A stretch of DNA of 64,000 nt from Chitinophaga agrisoli. GTDB lineage: Bacteria > Bacteroidota > Bacteroidia > Chitinophagales > Chitinophagaceae. Location of the stretch: positions 984,481 through 1,048,480 of the forward strand of contig NZ_VUOC01000002.1 in the NCBI RefSeq assembly GCF_008386695.1. The letters are read 5' to 3'. The notes under the pieces were generated by a model. It had not been told where the DNA came from, did no database searches, and was given only the letters and a program-made list of their open reading frames with translations. Numbering within the stretch: the stretch's first letter is position 1; the number at the start of each line of letters is the position of its first letter. This document shows positions 48,755 through 58,574 of the stretch, piece after piece. The position numbers and the translations under genes are program-made.

Positions 48755-51700
48755 ATGAGTGCCATTTCTCAAATGAGCATCTCCAGGCCCGTATTGGCCG
48801 GGGTGATGTCTGTGCTGCTGATACTTTTTGGTATCGTAGGCTATTCGTTCCTGGGCACACGCGAGTATCCTGTAACGGATTCGCCCATCGTAACCGTAAC
48901 TACCGTATACCCGGGCGCCAGCGCCGATATAATTGCTTCCCAGGTGACAAAGCCCCTGGAGGAAGCCATCGCGGAAGCCAATGGTATCCGCGCTATGTCA
49001 TCTGTTTCCCGTGAGCAGGTAAGCGTGATCACGGTAGAATTTAACCTGAATGCAGACCTGGAGGCTGCCGCCAATGATGTACGGGATAAGGTATCCAAAT
49101 CCCGGCAGCAGCTGCCTACGGATATTGAGCCTACCATCGTGGAAAAATCCGGTCCGCCGGAATTCCTGGTATTCCTTACCGTAAAAAGTAATACTAAGAG
49201 CCTGGAAGATATCACAGACTTTGTGAACATCAATATCAAGGAGCGTTTGCAGTCCATTCCGGGGGTACGTATCGTAGATACGTATGCCGGCCGTAAACGC
49301 GCCATGCGCCTGCGTATGGACCCTGTTAAGCTGGCATCCTACGGACTAACGCCATCGGATATACAGGGCGCGCTGCAACGGGAGAACGTAGACCTTCCCA
49401 GCGGCCGTATTGAAGGACAGAATACGGAAGTGACGCTGCGTACCCAGGGAAGGCTGGTAACGGAAGAAGATTTCAATAACATGATCGTGAGCCAGAAGGA
49501 TGGCGCGATAGTGCGGTTCCGGGATGTTGGTACCGCCGTAATGTCGTCCCAGAACGAGCGTACGGCCATGATAGAAGTGGAAGGCGCCACCGCCCTTTTT
49601 GGAGTAGGCACGGGCGTGCAACCACAACGGGGCGCCAACTCCCTGGCTATTGTAGACGAGTTCAAAAAACGTTTTGACGAGATCGTAAAATCTGCGCCAA
49701 AGGAGTATATCATCTCCCTGGGTAAGGACTTTACCGTGCCGGTGCGCAACTCACTGTCAGAAGTGGAAGAGACGCTGATCCTGGCCTTTGGCCTGGTGAC
49801 GTTGATCATCTTTATCTTCCTGCGTGACTGGCGCAGTACGCTGATACCGATCATTGCTATCCCGGTATCTATTATCTCCGCGTTCTTTATTATGTATATC
49901 GGCAATTTCTCCATTAATGTACTGACGCTGCTGGGCCTTGTATTAGCCATTGGGTTGGTGGTGGATGACGCCATTGTGGTGCTGGAGAACATCTATAGTA
50001 AGGTGGAGCAGGGCATGAACCCGCTGGAGGCCGCGCGGCAGGGATCCAACGAAATATACTTTGCGGTGATCTCCACCACCATTACGCTGGCTGCGGTGTT
50101 CCTGCCTATCCTGTTCCTGGGTGGTATTACCGGCCGTTTATTCCGTGAGTTTGCTATTGTGGTGGCGGGGTCTGTACTGGTATCGGCTTTTGTGGCATTG
50201 ACCCTCTCCCCTATGATGAGCGCCTACCTGTTAAAGGCCGGCGCTACCCATGGCTGGTTATACCGTAAAACAGAGCCCTGGTTTGAAGCGCTGAATAACG
50301 CCTATGCCCGTACGCTGAAAGGCTTCTTTAAAGTACGGTGGATGGGATTTGTGTTGCTGGGCTTATCCTTTTTGATAGCGTACCTGCTGGCGCCCCGGCT
50401 GCCTTCTGAACTGGCGCCGCTGGAAGACCGTTCCATGATAGGCCTGGCGGTGATTGCGCCGGAAGGCACCTCCTACGAAAGTATGGAGGCCACCATGAAG
50501 GAGATCAGCAACTATGTAGCGGATTCTATCCCGGACCTCAACAACAGCCGTACCTATGCCGGTATTGCCGCCAGCGTGGGCACCCTGGTACAGCCGGTGA
50601 ATGGCGGTTTCCAGTGGATCTTCCTGGAAGACCCCAAGAACCGTAAAAGCAAAATGTCGCAGGCAGATGTATACCAGAAGCTGATGGGCGCTGTACAACG
50701 GTTCCGCAACGTGATCTGTATCCCCATCCAGATACCTACCATTGGCGGTTTTGCCACCACGCAGCCCGTGCAGTATGTAATACAGGCGCCGGACCTGCAG
50801 CAGCTGATCAATGTAATGCCTAAGCTGATGGGCGAGGTATATAAAAGCAGCAAGCTTAGTTTCCAGGACCCTGATTTTAAGGTGAACCGGCCGGAGATCA
50901 GCATCTCTATTGACCGGCAGCGGGCCGCCCAGCTGGGCATCTCTACCCAGGAAGTGGGCCGTACCCTGCAGCTGGCGCTGAGCGGCCGCCGTTATGGCTA
51001 TTTTATCTACAATGACCGTCAGTATGAAGTAATAGGACAGCTGGACCGCACGGAAAGGTCAGCGCCGGAGAACCTGCGCTCCCTGTTTGTAAGGGCGGGT
51101 AATAACGAGATGGTATCCCTGGATAACCTGGTAACCCTGAAAGAAGGGATTAGCCCCCCGGCTATCTACCGTTATAACCAGGCTTATGCGGTCACTATCT
51201 CCGCTACGCCCCCTGCCGGTGTAAGCCTGGGCGAGGCGATCAAAGAGCTGGACAATATTACGGCCAAGGTATTGCCCAAGGGCTTTAGCACGGACCTGGC
51301 CGGCCAGAGCCGCGACTATGCGGAAAGCAGCTCCAGCCTGCTATTTGCCTTCATCTTCGCTATCATCCTTATTTACCTGGTGCTGGCCGCACAGTTTGAG
51401 AGCCTGATAGATCCGTTCATTATCCTGCTTACAGTGCCTATGGCCGTAACGGGGGCGTTGTTGAGCCTTTGGCTTACTGGTCAGACCATTAACATCTTCA
51501 GCGAGATAGGCATCATTATGTTGATAGGGCTGATCACCAAAAACGGGATCCTGATCGTGGAGTTTGCCAATCACCGCAAACAGGAGGGCGTAAACGTAGC
51601 AGATGCGGTGGTAGCCGCTGCGGTATCCCGCTTCCGTCCCATCCTGATGACCACATTGGCCATGATCTTTGGCGCGTTGCCCATTGCGCTGTCATTGGGC

Positions 51701-51910
51701 AACTCGTCCGGCAGCCGTACTTCGCTGGGTATTGTGGTAGTGGGTGGTCTGATCTTCGCCGGTGTGCTTACGCTGTATGTGATCCCGGCAGTTTACGCTT
51801 ATTTCTCCCGTCCTGCCAGGCCCAAAGCAGCAGGGGGGCTTAACGGGTCGCATGCAGCGGCGCCTGCCGCCGTACACCCTGTGTCTGTTCATACAAACGA
51901 TGTATTATGA
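48755..51910 (+). CDS. RND efflux pump, HAE1 family
   Basis: The 1051-aa inner-membrane proton-driven pump has twelve predicted helices and two large periplasmic loops. M-S-I-S-R-P-V-L-A-G-V at the start is family-typical. The proton relay shows the Asp pair in A-I-G-L-V-V-D-D-A-I-V (near residue 407) and the Lys in G-L-I-T-K-N-G-I-L-I-V (near 930). The substrate is probably hydrophobic drugs, dyes, bile salts or lipids. It lies 141 bp after the adaptor gene, and its last 4 bases overlap the channel gene (ATGA). Confidence 0.96.
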   Translation: MSAISQMSISRPVLAGVMSVLLILFGIVGYSFLGTREYPVTDSPIVTVTTVYPGASADIIASQVTKPLEEAIAEANGIRAMSSVSREQVSVITVEFNLNADLEAAANDVRDKVSKSRQQLPTDIEPTIVEKSGPPEFLVFLTVKSNTKSLEDITDFVNINIKERLQSIPGVRIVDTYAGRKRAMRLRMDPVKLASYGLTPSDIQGALQRENVDLPSGRIEGQNTEVTLRTQGRLVTEEDFNNMIVSQKDGAIVRFRDVGTAVMSSQNERTAMIEVEGATALFGVGTGVQPQRGANSLAIVDEFKKRFDEIVKSAPKEYIISLGKDFTVPVRNSLSEVEETLILAFGLVTLIIFIFLRDWRSTLIPIIAIPVSIISAFFIMYIGNFSINVLTLLGLVLAIGLVVDDAIVVLENIYSKVEQGMNPLEAARQGSNEIYFAVISTTITLAAVFLPILFLGGITGRLFREFAIVVAGSVLVSAFVALTLSPMMSAYLLKAGATHGWLYRKTEPWFEALNNAYARTLKGFFKVRWMGFVLLGLSFLIAYLLAPRLPSELAPLEDRSMIGLAVIAPEGTSYESMEATMKEISNYVADSIPDLNNSRTYAGIAASVGTLVQPVNGGFQWIFLEDPKNRKSKMSQADVYQKLMGAVQRFRNVICIPIQIPTIGGFATTQPVQYVIQAPDLQQLINVMPKLMGEVYKSSKLSFQDPDFKVNRPEISISIDRQRAAQLGISTQEVGRTLQLALSGRRYGYFIYNDRQYEVIGQLDRTERSAPENLRSLFVRAGNNEMVSLDNLVTLKEGISPPAIYRYNQAYAVTISATPPAGVSLGEAIKELDNITAKVLPKGFSTDLAGQSRDYAESSSSLLFAFIFAIILIYLVLAAQFESLIDPFIILLTVPMAVTGALLSLWLTGQTINIFSEIGIIMLIGLITKNGILIVEFANHRKQEGVNVADAVVAAAVSRFRPILMTTLAMIFGALPIALSLGNSSGSRTSLGIVVVGGLIFAGVLTLYVIPAVYAYFSRPARPKAAGGLNGSHAAAPAAVHPVSVHTNDVL

Positions 51911-53250
51911 TTAGTAAAAGATCCATTTTATATAGCGCTTTATTATCGGCCGCCGTATTCCTGTACGGGCCTGCCGGTCATGCGCAAAGACTTTCCCTTT
52001 CTTTAGAGGAGGCGGTATCGCTGGCGGTAAAACATAACCGTTCGCTGAAGGCTTCGGGTATAGATATTTCCATAGCGCAGGAACAGCGGCGGGTAGCGCG
52101 CAGCCTCTCTTTGCCCACCGCGGGCCTGGGCGCGCAATACGCGCACTATTTTGAGCTGCCGGTATTCTTTGGCTTTGGCGAAAGTGAGGCTGGTAGCGAT
52201 AAAGTACCTTATGGCCGTTTTGGCGGCAAGGACCAGTTCACCGCTGCGTTGTCTGTTTCACAGCCGGTATATAATCCCGCTGCTAAACCAGCGCAACGCC
52301 AGGCGCAGCTGGCAGAAAAAGCTACCCGTAGCGGGCATGCCGTAAAGGAGATCGACATTACCGCGGCGGTGAAACGCACTTACCTGGGCATACTGGTGCT
52401 GAATGAAAGGCTGAAGCTACAGCATGAAAGCCTGGAGCGTAACGAGAAAGCCCTGCAGGACGCCCGCTCGCTGCTGGCGCAAGGCCGCGCCTTACGGGTA
52501 GATACCCTGCGCGCCTTTACCAGCGTAAAGAACCTGGAGCCGGATATCCTTCGGCTTAACAAAGCGATAGATGTAGGCAAGCTGCAGCTGATCACCCTGA
52601 TAGGCCTGGATTCCCTGCAGGAAGTATCCCTTACGGACTCCCTGCTGCACCCGGCGGCAACGGTATTACCGCAGGAAGCCGCAGTATACGAAGAAGCCAG
52701 GACTAACCGTCCGGACCTGCTGCAGCTGAACCTTAACCAACAGATCAGCGAACAGGGTATAGCACTGGCCAAAGCGCGGCGTTTGCCGGTAGTGTCCCTG
52801 GTGGGGCAGTACCAGCTGCAAACGCAGGCACAGCGTTTTAAGTTCACGGACGCTTCCTGGCCCTCTGCCTCTTTTGCCGGCGCGCAGGTAACGGTACCGC
52901 TTTTTAGCGGCAGCAGTAACCTCGCAAAGATCAGACAGGCTAAACTAGCGCATGAACAATCCGGTATTGTGCTGACAGACGCTTATGAGACGTTGAAGAC
53001 GGAAGTACGGCAGGTAGTGGCCAACCTGCAAGAAACTTTTGAAAGGATGCAAACACAGGAACAGGTAAGGACCACTGCGCGGGAAAGTTATACGATCGTG
53101 CAATACCGTTACCAGAAAGGTGTGACATCGAGATTGGAGTTAACAGATGCGGAACTGGCGCTTACCACCGCGCAGTTGAATTACCTGGAAGCCGTTTACG
53201 ATTACCTCTCTGCCCGGATTGAGCTGGATAGGACTGTGGGGAGGCAGTAG
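51907..53250 (+). CDS. TolC-family outer-membrane channel
   Basis: The 447-aa protein begins with a signal peptide (MISKRSILYSALLSAAVFLYGPAGHAQ). It has two OEP repeats of long alpha-hairpins; S-L-E-E-A-V-S-L-A-V-K-H-N-R-S-L is the usual first motif and Y-Q-K-G-V-T-S-R-L-E-L-T-D-A-E the usual late one. A trimer forms the outer-membrane exit of the HAE1 pump. It overlaps the pump gene by 4 bp and is the last gene of the operon; an octamer-repeat palindrome follows its stop by one base. Confidence 0.95.
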   Translation: MISKRSILYSALLSAAVFLYGPAGHAQRLSLSLEEAVSLAVKHNRSLKASGIDISIAQEQRRVARSLSLPTAGLGAQYAHYFELPVFFGFGESEAGSDKVPYGRFGGKDQFTAALSVSQPVYNPAAKPAQRQAQLAEKATRSGHAVKEIDITAAVKRTYLGILVLNERLKLQHESLERNEKALQDARSLLAQGRALRVDTLRAFTSVKNLEPDILRLNKAIDVGKLQLITLIGLDSLQEVSLTDSLLHPAATVLPQEAAVYEEARTNRPDLLQLNLNQQISEQGIALAKARRLPVVSLVGQYQLQTQAQRFKFTDASWPSASFAGAQVTVPLFSGSSNLAKIRQAKLAHEQSGIVLTDAYETLKTEVRQVVANLQETFERMQTQEQVRTTARESYTIVQYRYQKGVTSRLELTDAELALTTAQLNYLEAVYDYLSARIELDRTVGRQ

Positions 53251-53251
53251 C

Positions 53252-53430
53252 AATGTGCTGATGTGCTAATGTGCTGATGTGTGGCAGTGATGAGGTGCTT
53301 ATTTGTTTAGTGTTGTTATGTTCAGGGGCCGGATTCTTCTGGCCCTTGCGTTTTGGGGATGAATAGACGCCCTTATTCGCTGCATTGCATCAGCACATCA
53401 GCACATCAGCACATCTGCACATCTGCACAT
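53252..53430. repeat. Octamer-repeat palindrome, locus D
   Basis: The left arm (53252-53284) is AATGTGCT, GATGTGCT, AATGTGCT, GATGTGTG, beginning one base after the TolC-type stop. The right arm (about 53386-53430) has five or six complementary units (AGCACATC three times, then TGCACATC and TGCACAT). The spacer is about 100 nt. The right arm runs directly into the araA-side terminator at 53431. Confidence 0.9.
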
Positions 53431-53460
53431 AAAAAAAGGCCGGAGGAATCCAGCCTTTTG
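53431..53460 (-). terminator. Terminator of araBDA
   Basis: Read leftward, AAAAGGC-T-GGA pairs with TCC-G-GCCTTTT (one internal mismatch, 4-nt loop) and a run of seven T follows. It lies 78 bp past the araA stop. Confidence 0.8.
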
Positions 53461-53537
53461 TTATTCCACGTCATCAATGGCTGATATTATAATCAGCAAC
53501 TAAGTTTATAATAATTCAGTATGACAGTTTTAGGTAA

Positions 53538-55040
53538 TTACCTGTTATTCAGCTGGTAGAATACTTCATTCCAGCGTAACTCATTCCGGAACTGGTAGAG
53601 TTTTGTTTCTTTATCAATGCGAACATACTCAATACCGGCCATGTCTGCAAAATCTTGCATATGGGCCGCGGTGAGATCCTGGCTGTAACAGGTATGATGC
53701 GCGCCACCAGCCTGGATCCAGGCCGCGCAGGCAGTGCTCATATCCGGCTGGGGCTTCCACAGCACGCGTGCCACCGGCAGTTTGGGCAGGTCGTGCAGCG
53801 GCTCTACCGCATCCACTTCATTCACCAGCAGGCGGAAGCGGTTACCCATATCAATTACGGATGCGTTAATGGCCGGACCGGCTGCTACGTTAAACACCAG
53901 GCGTACCGGGTCTGCCTTACCGCCTATGCCCAGGGGATGCACCTCGCAGGAGGCTTTGCCATTCGCAATGGAGGCACAGATCTCCAGCATGTGTGCGCCC
54001 AGCACCAGCTTGTTCTCAGGATCAAAATGATAAGTATAATCTTCCATGAAAGAGGCGCCGCCAGGTAAGCCACTGCCCATCACTTTCATAACGCGTACCA
54101 GCGCTGCGGTCTTCCAGTCCCCTTCGCCGCCAAAGCCGTAGCCGTCTGCCATTAAACGCTGCACGGCAATACCCGGTAACTGATCCAGGCCGTGCAGGTC
54201 CTCAAAGGTATCAGTAAATCCCTTAAAGTTACCTTCTTCCAGGAAAGCACGCAAACCTAATTCTATACGGGCGGCTGTCTGTAATGTACTATAGCGGTCG
54301 CCGCCTTTTCTCAAAGGCGCTGCTACGTTGTAGAGCTGTTCGTATTCGTCTGTGAGGCGGGCTATTTCCGCATCGCTTACGGCTTTTACTTTGGCTACCA
54401 CATCGCCGATACCGTAGCCGTTTACGGAATAACCGAACTGCAGCTCGGCTTCTACCTTATCGCCTTCTGTTACCGCTACCTGGCGCATGTTGTCGCCAAT
54501 ACGGGCAAAACGGGCGCCCTGCCAGTCGTGCCAGCCGGCGGCGGCGCGCAGCCATGTTTCCATCTCGCTGAGAACCCCTTTATCCTGCCAGTGGCCTACT
54601 ACCACTTTACGATTCATGCGCATGCGGGATTGCATGAAACCAAACTCGCGGTCGCCATGGGCGGACTGGTTCAGGTTCATGAAGTCCATGTCTATTTTAT
54701 CCCAGGGGATATCCCGGTTAAACTGGGTATGCAGGTGCAGTAAAGGGCGCTGTAATACCTTAAGGCCACCGATCCACATTTTGGCCGGCGAAAAGGTATG
54801 CATCCAGGCGATGATGCCTATGCAATTGGGGGTGGTATTGGCTTCCTGGCACACGCGATAGATCTCTTCCGGGGTTTTGACCACGGGTTTGAACACGATG
54901 CGCACGGGAATATTGGACGCCTCATTCAGGGAGGCGGCAATGGTCTTTGCATGTGCAGCAACCTGCTGCAGGGTCTCTTCTCCGTAGAGGTGCTGGCTTC
55001 CGGTAATGAACCACGCTTCTAACGTTTTCAGTTGGATCAT
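53538..55040 (-). CDS. araA: L-arabinose isomerase
   Basis: The 500-aa Mn-dependent enzyme converts L-arabinose to L-ribulose. Conserved strings are [10 protein letters not shown] near the start, [12 protein letters not shown] (near residue 80) and the active-site region [10 protein letters not shown] (near 308). The metal His and Glu are in the M-E-D-Y-T-Y-H-F area, and [11 protein letters not shown] is near 370. It is the last gene of the leftward regulator-araB-araD-araA group, 41 bp after araD. Confidence 0.96.
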   Translation of the reverse strand: MIQLKTLEAWFITGSQHLYGEETLQQVAAHAKTIAASLNEASNIPVRIVFKPVVKTPEEIYRVCQEANTTPNCIGIIAWMHTFSPAKMWIGGLKVLQRPLLHLHTQFNRDIPWDKIDMDFMNLNQSAHGDREFGFMQSRMRMNRKVVVGHWQDKGVLSEMETWLRAAAGWHDWQGARFARIGDNMRQVAVTEGDKVEAELQFGYSVNGYGIGDVVAKVKAVSDAEIARLTDEYEQLYNVAAPLRKGGDRYSTLQTAARIELGLRAFLEEGNFKGFTDTFEDLHGLDQLPGIAVQRLMADGYGFGGEGDWKTAALVRVMKVMGSGLPGGASFMEDYTYHFDPENKLVLGAHMLEICASIANGKASCEVHPLGIGGKADPVRLVFNVAAGPAINASVIDMGNRFRLLVNEVDAVEPLHDLPKLPVARVLWKPQPDMSTACAAWIQAGGAHHTCYSQDLTAAHMQDFADMAGIEYVRIDKETKLYQFRNELRWNEVFYQLNNR

Positions 55041-55081
55041 TGTATTATTGTTGTTAGTAGTTTAATGTAAGCTGTTGGCTT

Positions 55082-55795
55082 TTAGATCTTGCTATTACTT
55101 TGCCCGTAATATGCGTCTGGTCCATGTTTGCGCTCAAAGTGCTTGCGGATCAGCGTTTCTTTGAGGCGGGGGGCATCCGGGCGGATCTGTTCCGTGAGCA
55201 GGGCCATACGGGCTACTTCTTCCAGCACGGCGGCGTTGAACACAGCTTTTTCGGCGGTCTTGCCCCAGGTAAAGGGGGCATGGTTGCCTACCAGCATCAT
55301 TTCCACTTCTTTGTAGGAAAGATTCCTTTCCTTAAAGCAGTCCATGATCTGGAAGCCGGTCTGGTGCTCATAATTGCCCTCGATCATCTCGTCGCTCATG
55401 GGCGGCGCGCATGGGATGTCTACGGTAAGGTAGTCTGCGTGGGTGGTGCCAAAGATGGGGATATCGCGCTGTGCCTGCGCCCAGGCGGTGGCGTAGGTGG
55501 AGTGCGTGTGCACGATACCGCCTATGCTTTCCCAGTGCTTATACAGCACGGCATGCGTTTTTGTGTCTGATGAAGGGCGCTGCGCGCCTTCCACTACATT
55601 CGCGTCGAAGTCTACGATCACGATCTGCTCCGGCGTAAGATATTCATATGGCACGCCGCTGGGCTTAATGGCGAAAACGCCCGCCTTACGGTCTACCACG
55701 CTTACATTACCAAAGGTGAACAGCACCAATCCCAGCCTTGGCAGCTCCATATTGGCTTCGTAAGCCTGCTCTTTGATGGATTGATATTGGCTCAT
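55082..55795 (-). CDS. araD: L-ribulose-5-phosphate 4-epimerase
   Basis: This 237-aa class II aldolase-fold zinc enzyme makes D-xylulose 5-phosphate from L-ribulose 5-phosphate. Motifs are T-F-G-N-V-S-V-V-D near residue 29, the phosphate loop region K-P-S-G-V-P-Y-E near 46, zinc His residues in G-G-I-V-H-T-H-S-T-Y-A-T near 96, and N-H-A-P-F-T-W-G near 170. Its ATG overlaps the araB stop by 4 bp (ATGA), so the two are translationally coupled. Its product feeds the pentose phosphate pathway. Confidence 0.96.
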   Translation of the reverse strand: MSQYQSIKEQAYEANMELPRLGLVLFTFGNVSVVDRKAGVFAIKPSGVPYEYLTPEQIVIVDFDANVVEGAQRPSSDTKTHAVLYKHWESIGGIVHTHSTYATAWAQAQRDIPIFGTTHADYLTVDIPCAPPMSDEMIEGNYEHQTGFQIMDCFKERNLSYKEVEMMLVGNHAPFTWGKTAEKAVFNAAVLEEVARMALLTEQIRPDAPRLKETLIRKHFERKHGPDAYYGQSNSKI

Positions 55796-57438
55796 ACGTA
55801 TAGTTTTTCGGTGAAGGCGCCCAGTTCCAGGAACTTTGTGTAGCGCTGGGCGTAATAAGGTACATGTTCCGGCCGGGGCTCCCAGGTGGTCTCAAAGCCG
55901 GATGACATAGCCGCCTGTGCGGCCGCAATATCCGGATGTATACCGGCGCTTACAGCGGCGAACATGGCCGCGCCCAGTGCGCAGGCATTTTCGCTGCGTA
56001 CGATCCTGATAGGGCGGTTCAGCACATCTGCCAGCACCTGCATAGCGTAACCTGATTTTTTTGCCACGCCGCCCAGGGCTAATACTTCGTGGATGGGCAC
56101 CCCCTCGTTCACAAACCGGTCTACAATACTGCGGGCGCCAAAGGCGGTAGCCTCTACCAGCGCGCGGAACATCTGTACAGCGTCTGTACCCAGGTGTACG
56201 CCGGTGATGCTGCTCTTAAGGGTATGATTTGCATCGGGTGTACGGCGGCCATTGAACCAATCCAGTACCAGCGGGTCCTGGGGCTTGAGGGGCAGCTGTT
56301 GCGCCTGTTCTGAGAGGTAGTTGAGCAATTTACTTTCTGCCTTAGCCAGTGCCTCTGCATTTTCCGGCATGAGGGCATATAAAGGCTGCATGATAAAACG
56401 CCTTAACCAGGCGTATACATCGCCGTAGGCGGACTGGCCTGCTTCCAGGCCCAGCATGCCCGGTACCACGGAGCCATCTACCTGGCCGCAGATACCTTTT
56501 ACGAACAGGTGGCCCACTTCTTCTAGGGGGGCCATCAGGATATCGCAAGTGCTGGTGCCTATTACCCTGGCCAGGGAATAGGGCTGTATGCCAGCGCCAA
56601 CCGCGCCCATATGGGCGTCAAAGGCGCCGGTGCCGATGGTGGTATCTGCCGGGATGCCCAGGCGGGAAGCCCATTCCTGGCTGATGGTACCGGCAGGTAC
56701 GGTGGCCACTACGGTATCGGTGAACGTTTGATCGTATTTTTTCAGATACGGATGCAGTTTTTCCAGGAAGTCTGCCGGTGGCAACCCGCCCCAGGCGGCA
56801 TGCCACATGGCTTTATGTCCGGCGGAGCAACGGCCTCTCAGCAGGGTGGACAGCTGGTTATTACCCGTAAGCACGGCCGGGATCCAGTCGCAATGTTCTA
56901 CCCAGGAGGCGGCTTTTTCCCTTACGGCATCGTCTTTTTTCACGATGTGCAGGATCTTGGACCAGAACCATTCGCTGCTGTAAATACCGCCACAATATTT
57001 CGTGTAATCCGTGCCGTTTGCGTGGGCTACTTCATTGATCCATGCTGCCTCGTCGTTGGAGGTATGGTCTTTCCAAAGCACGAACATCGCGTTGGGATTC
57101 TCCTCAAAGCCAGGCAGAAGGGCCAGGGGCGTACCCTGTTCATCCACTGCTACCGGCGTAGAGCCGGTGGTATCTACGGAAATACCTTTTACCAGTGCTG
57201 CTGTGCCGGCAGGGCATTGGGCTAATGCCTCCTTAATACTGTGTTCCAGCCCTTCCAGGTAATCGGCCGGATGCTGGCGGTATTGCTGCAGGGCGGCATC
57301 GCAATACAGGCCCTGTTTCCAGCGGGAATAATAATGTACGGCGCTGCCAACTTCCTGACCGGTGGCGGCATTCACTACCAGGGCCCTTACGGAGTCTGTG
57401 CCGAAATCCACTCCTATTACAAAAACGTCTTTTTTCAT
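55792..57438 (-). CDS. araB: Ribulokinase
   Basis: The 548-aa FGGY-family kinase phosphorylates L-ribulose. The N-terminal V-I-G-V-D-F-G-T-D-S-V-R holds the ATP phosphate-binding loop. G-T-S-T-C-D-I-L-M (near residue 300) and G-G-V-A-K-K-S-G-Y-A-M-Q-V-L-A-D (near 455) are the FGGY signatures. It is the first gene of araBDA. The 256-bp gap 57439-57694 ahead of it is AT-rich and should hold the arabinose-controlled promoter; I could not pick a convincing operator or consensus -7 box there. Confidence 0.96.
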   Translation of the reverse strand: MKKDVFVIGVDFGTDSVRALVVNAATGQEVGSAVHYYSRWKQGLYCDAALQQYRQHPADYLEGLEHSIKEALAQCPAGTAALVKGISVDTTGSTPVAVDEQGTPLALLPGFEENPNAMFVLWKDHTSNDEAAWINEVAHANGTDYTKYCGGIYSSEWFWSKILHIVKKDDAVREKAASWVEHCDWIPAVLTGNNQLSTLLRGRCSAGHKAMWHAAWGGLPPADFLEKLHPYLKKYDQTFTDTVVATVPAGTISQEWASRLGIPADTTIGTGAFDAHMGAVGAGIQPYSLARVIGTSTCDILMAPLEEVGHLFVKGICGQVDGSVVPGMLGLEAGQSAYGDVYAWLRRFIMQPLYALMPENAEALAKAESKLLNYLSEQAQQLPLKPQDPLVLDWFNGRRTPDANHTLKSSITGVHLGTDAVQMFRALVEATAFGARSIVDRFVNEGVPIHEVLALGGVAKKSGYAMQVLADVLNRPIRIVRSENACALGAAMFAAVSAGIHPDIAAAQAAMSSGFETTWEPRPEHVPYYAQRYTKFLELGAFTEKLYV

Positions 57439-57694
57439 AACGCTTGCGCTTAAGCTGCTGATTTTTATTGTCCTGATGACATTTATTAAAGTGAGTAAAA
57501 AAATTTAATTGACGACGGTAGTGGTTAAATGACGGACCTTAAGTTACAAAAGACCATTTACTATCTACAATAACTGTAAATTATACACTTAAAATAAAAA
57601 GTACAAAATTGGGCTTTGTGACGGCGCTATCTGCCGGCAAAGCCTGTAAATCTATCTTTAAGAAAGTCTGTAGAACCTATCTTTAAATTGTTTG

Positions 57695-58399
57695 CTATTT
57701 CAAGTTACCCGGGTCGGCTACAAAGTTGAGGAAGGCGTTGAATTTTGCGCTGTACTTTCTTTTATCCAGTTTGTAGTAGAATGCGCCTCTTTTGGAACTG
57801 GTCCTCTCCTTATCCTTCTGCTTTACGAGCAACCCGGTGGATAATACCTTCCTGCTAAAGTTACGTTTATCAAACATGGTATCATACACTGCTTCATAGA
57901 GTATCTGTAACTGCGGGATCGTAAATTTCTGGGGCAGCAATTCAAACAAGATGGGATGAATAGCTGCTTTGTAGCGCAGTCTTGCCTGGGCCATATTCAC
58001 CATGTCAGCATGGTCAAAGATCAGCCTGGGTATTTTCTTCAGGGAGATCCATTCTGCACGGTATTCCTCGCTAAGCTGCTGTTTATAGGCATTGATGTCT
58101 ACCAGGGCAAAGAAAGCCACGGAGATGGTGCGTTCCATGGGATCGCGCTCCGGGCCGCCAAAGGCAAACAGTTGCTCCATATACACGCCTTCGAGGCCTG
58201 TTAATACCTTCAGGATGCGGGAGGCTGCATCATCAAAGCCTTCATCCGGCTGTACAAAACCTCCCATGAGGCTCCACTTGCCTTTTTCCGGCTCAAACCC
58301 ACGTTTTATGACCAACAATTTAAGGTCCTGCCCATCAAATCCGAAGATAATACAGTCTATGGCTACCAGCATTCTAGTTTGCCGGGAATAACGTGTCAT
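57695..58399 (-). CDS. araR: Nudix-like transcriptional regulator (AraR type)
   Basis: The 234-aa protein has a Nudix-fold sensor domain (about residues 1-140) followed by a winged-helix DNA-binding domain (about 145-225, P-Q-L-Q-I-L-Y-E-A-V-Y-D and F-S-R-K-V-L-S-T-G-L-L). The Nudix box is degenerate: G-G-F-V-Q-P-D-E-G-F-D-D-A-A-S-R-I-L-K-V-L lacks the metal-binding Glu residues of R-E-x-x-E-E, so it should bind a ligand rather than hydrolyse it. This is the arrangement of NrtR/AraR regulators, and the location directly ahead of araBDA points to arabinose control. The symbol is by analogy. Confidence 0.8.
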   Translation of the reverse strand: MTRYSRQTRMLVAIDCIIFGFDGQDLKLLVIKRGFEPEKGKWSLMGGFVQPDEGFDDAASRILKVLTGLEGVYMEQLFAFGGPERDPMERTISVAFFALVDINAYKQQLSEEYRAEWISLKKIPRLIFDHADMVNMAQARLRYKAAIHPILFELLPQKFTIPQLQILYEAVYDTMFDKRNFSRKVLSTGLLVKQKDKERTSSKRGAFYYKLDKRKYSAKFNAFLNFVADPGNLK

Positions 58400-58574
58400 A
58401 CACCCAGGTGTTTTAGTTTACGCTAATATATGTCACCCGGCTGATATTATGTAAAGAACGCTAAAATTAGTTGGCGGCGTTTAGCGGCTGCCAACCATCC
58501 ATCTGCAAGATAGATAATAAATGTCAACAGTACAATTAATTTTTACCAACCAGCCACCAGGCTTGCCTGACAGT

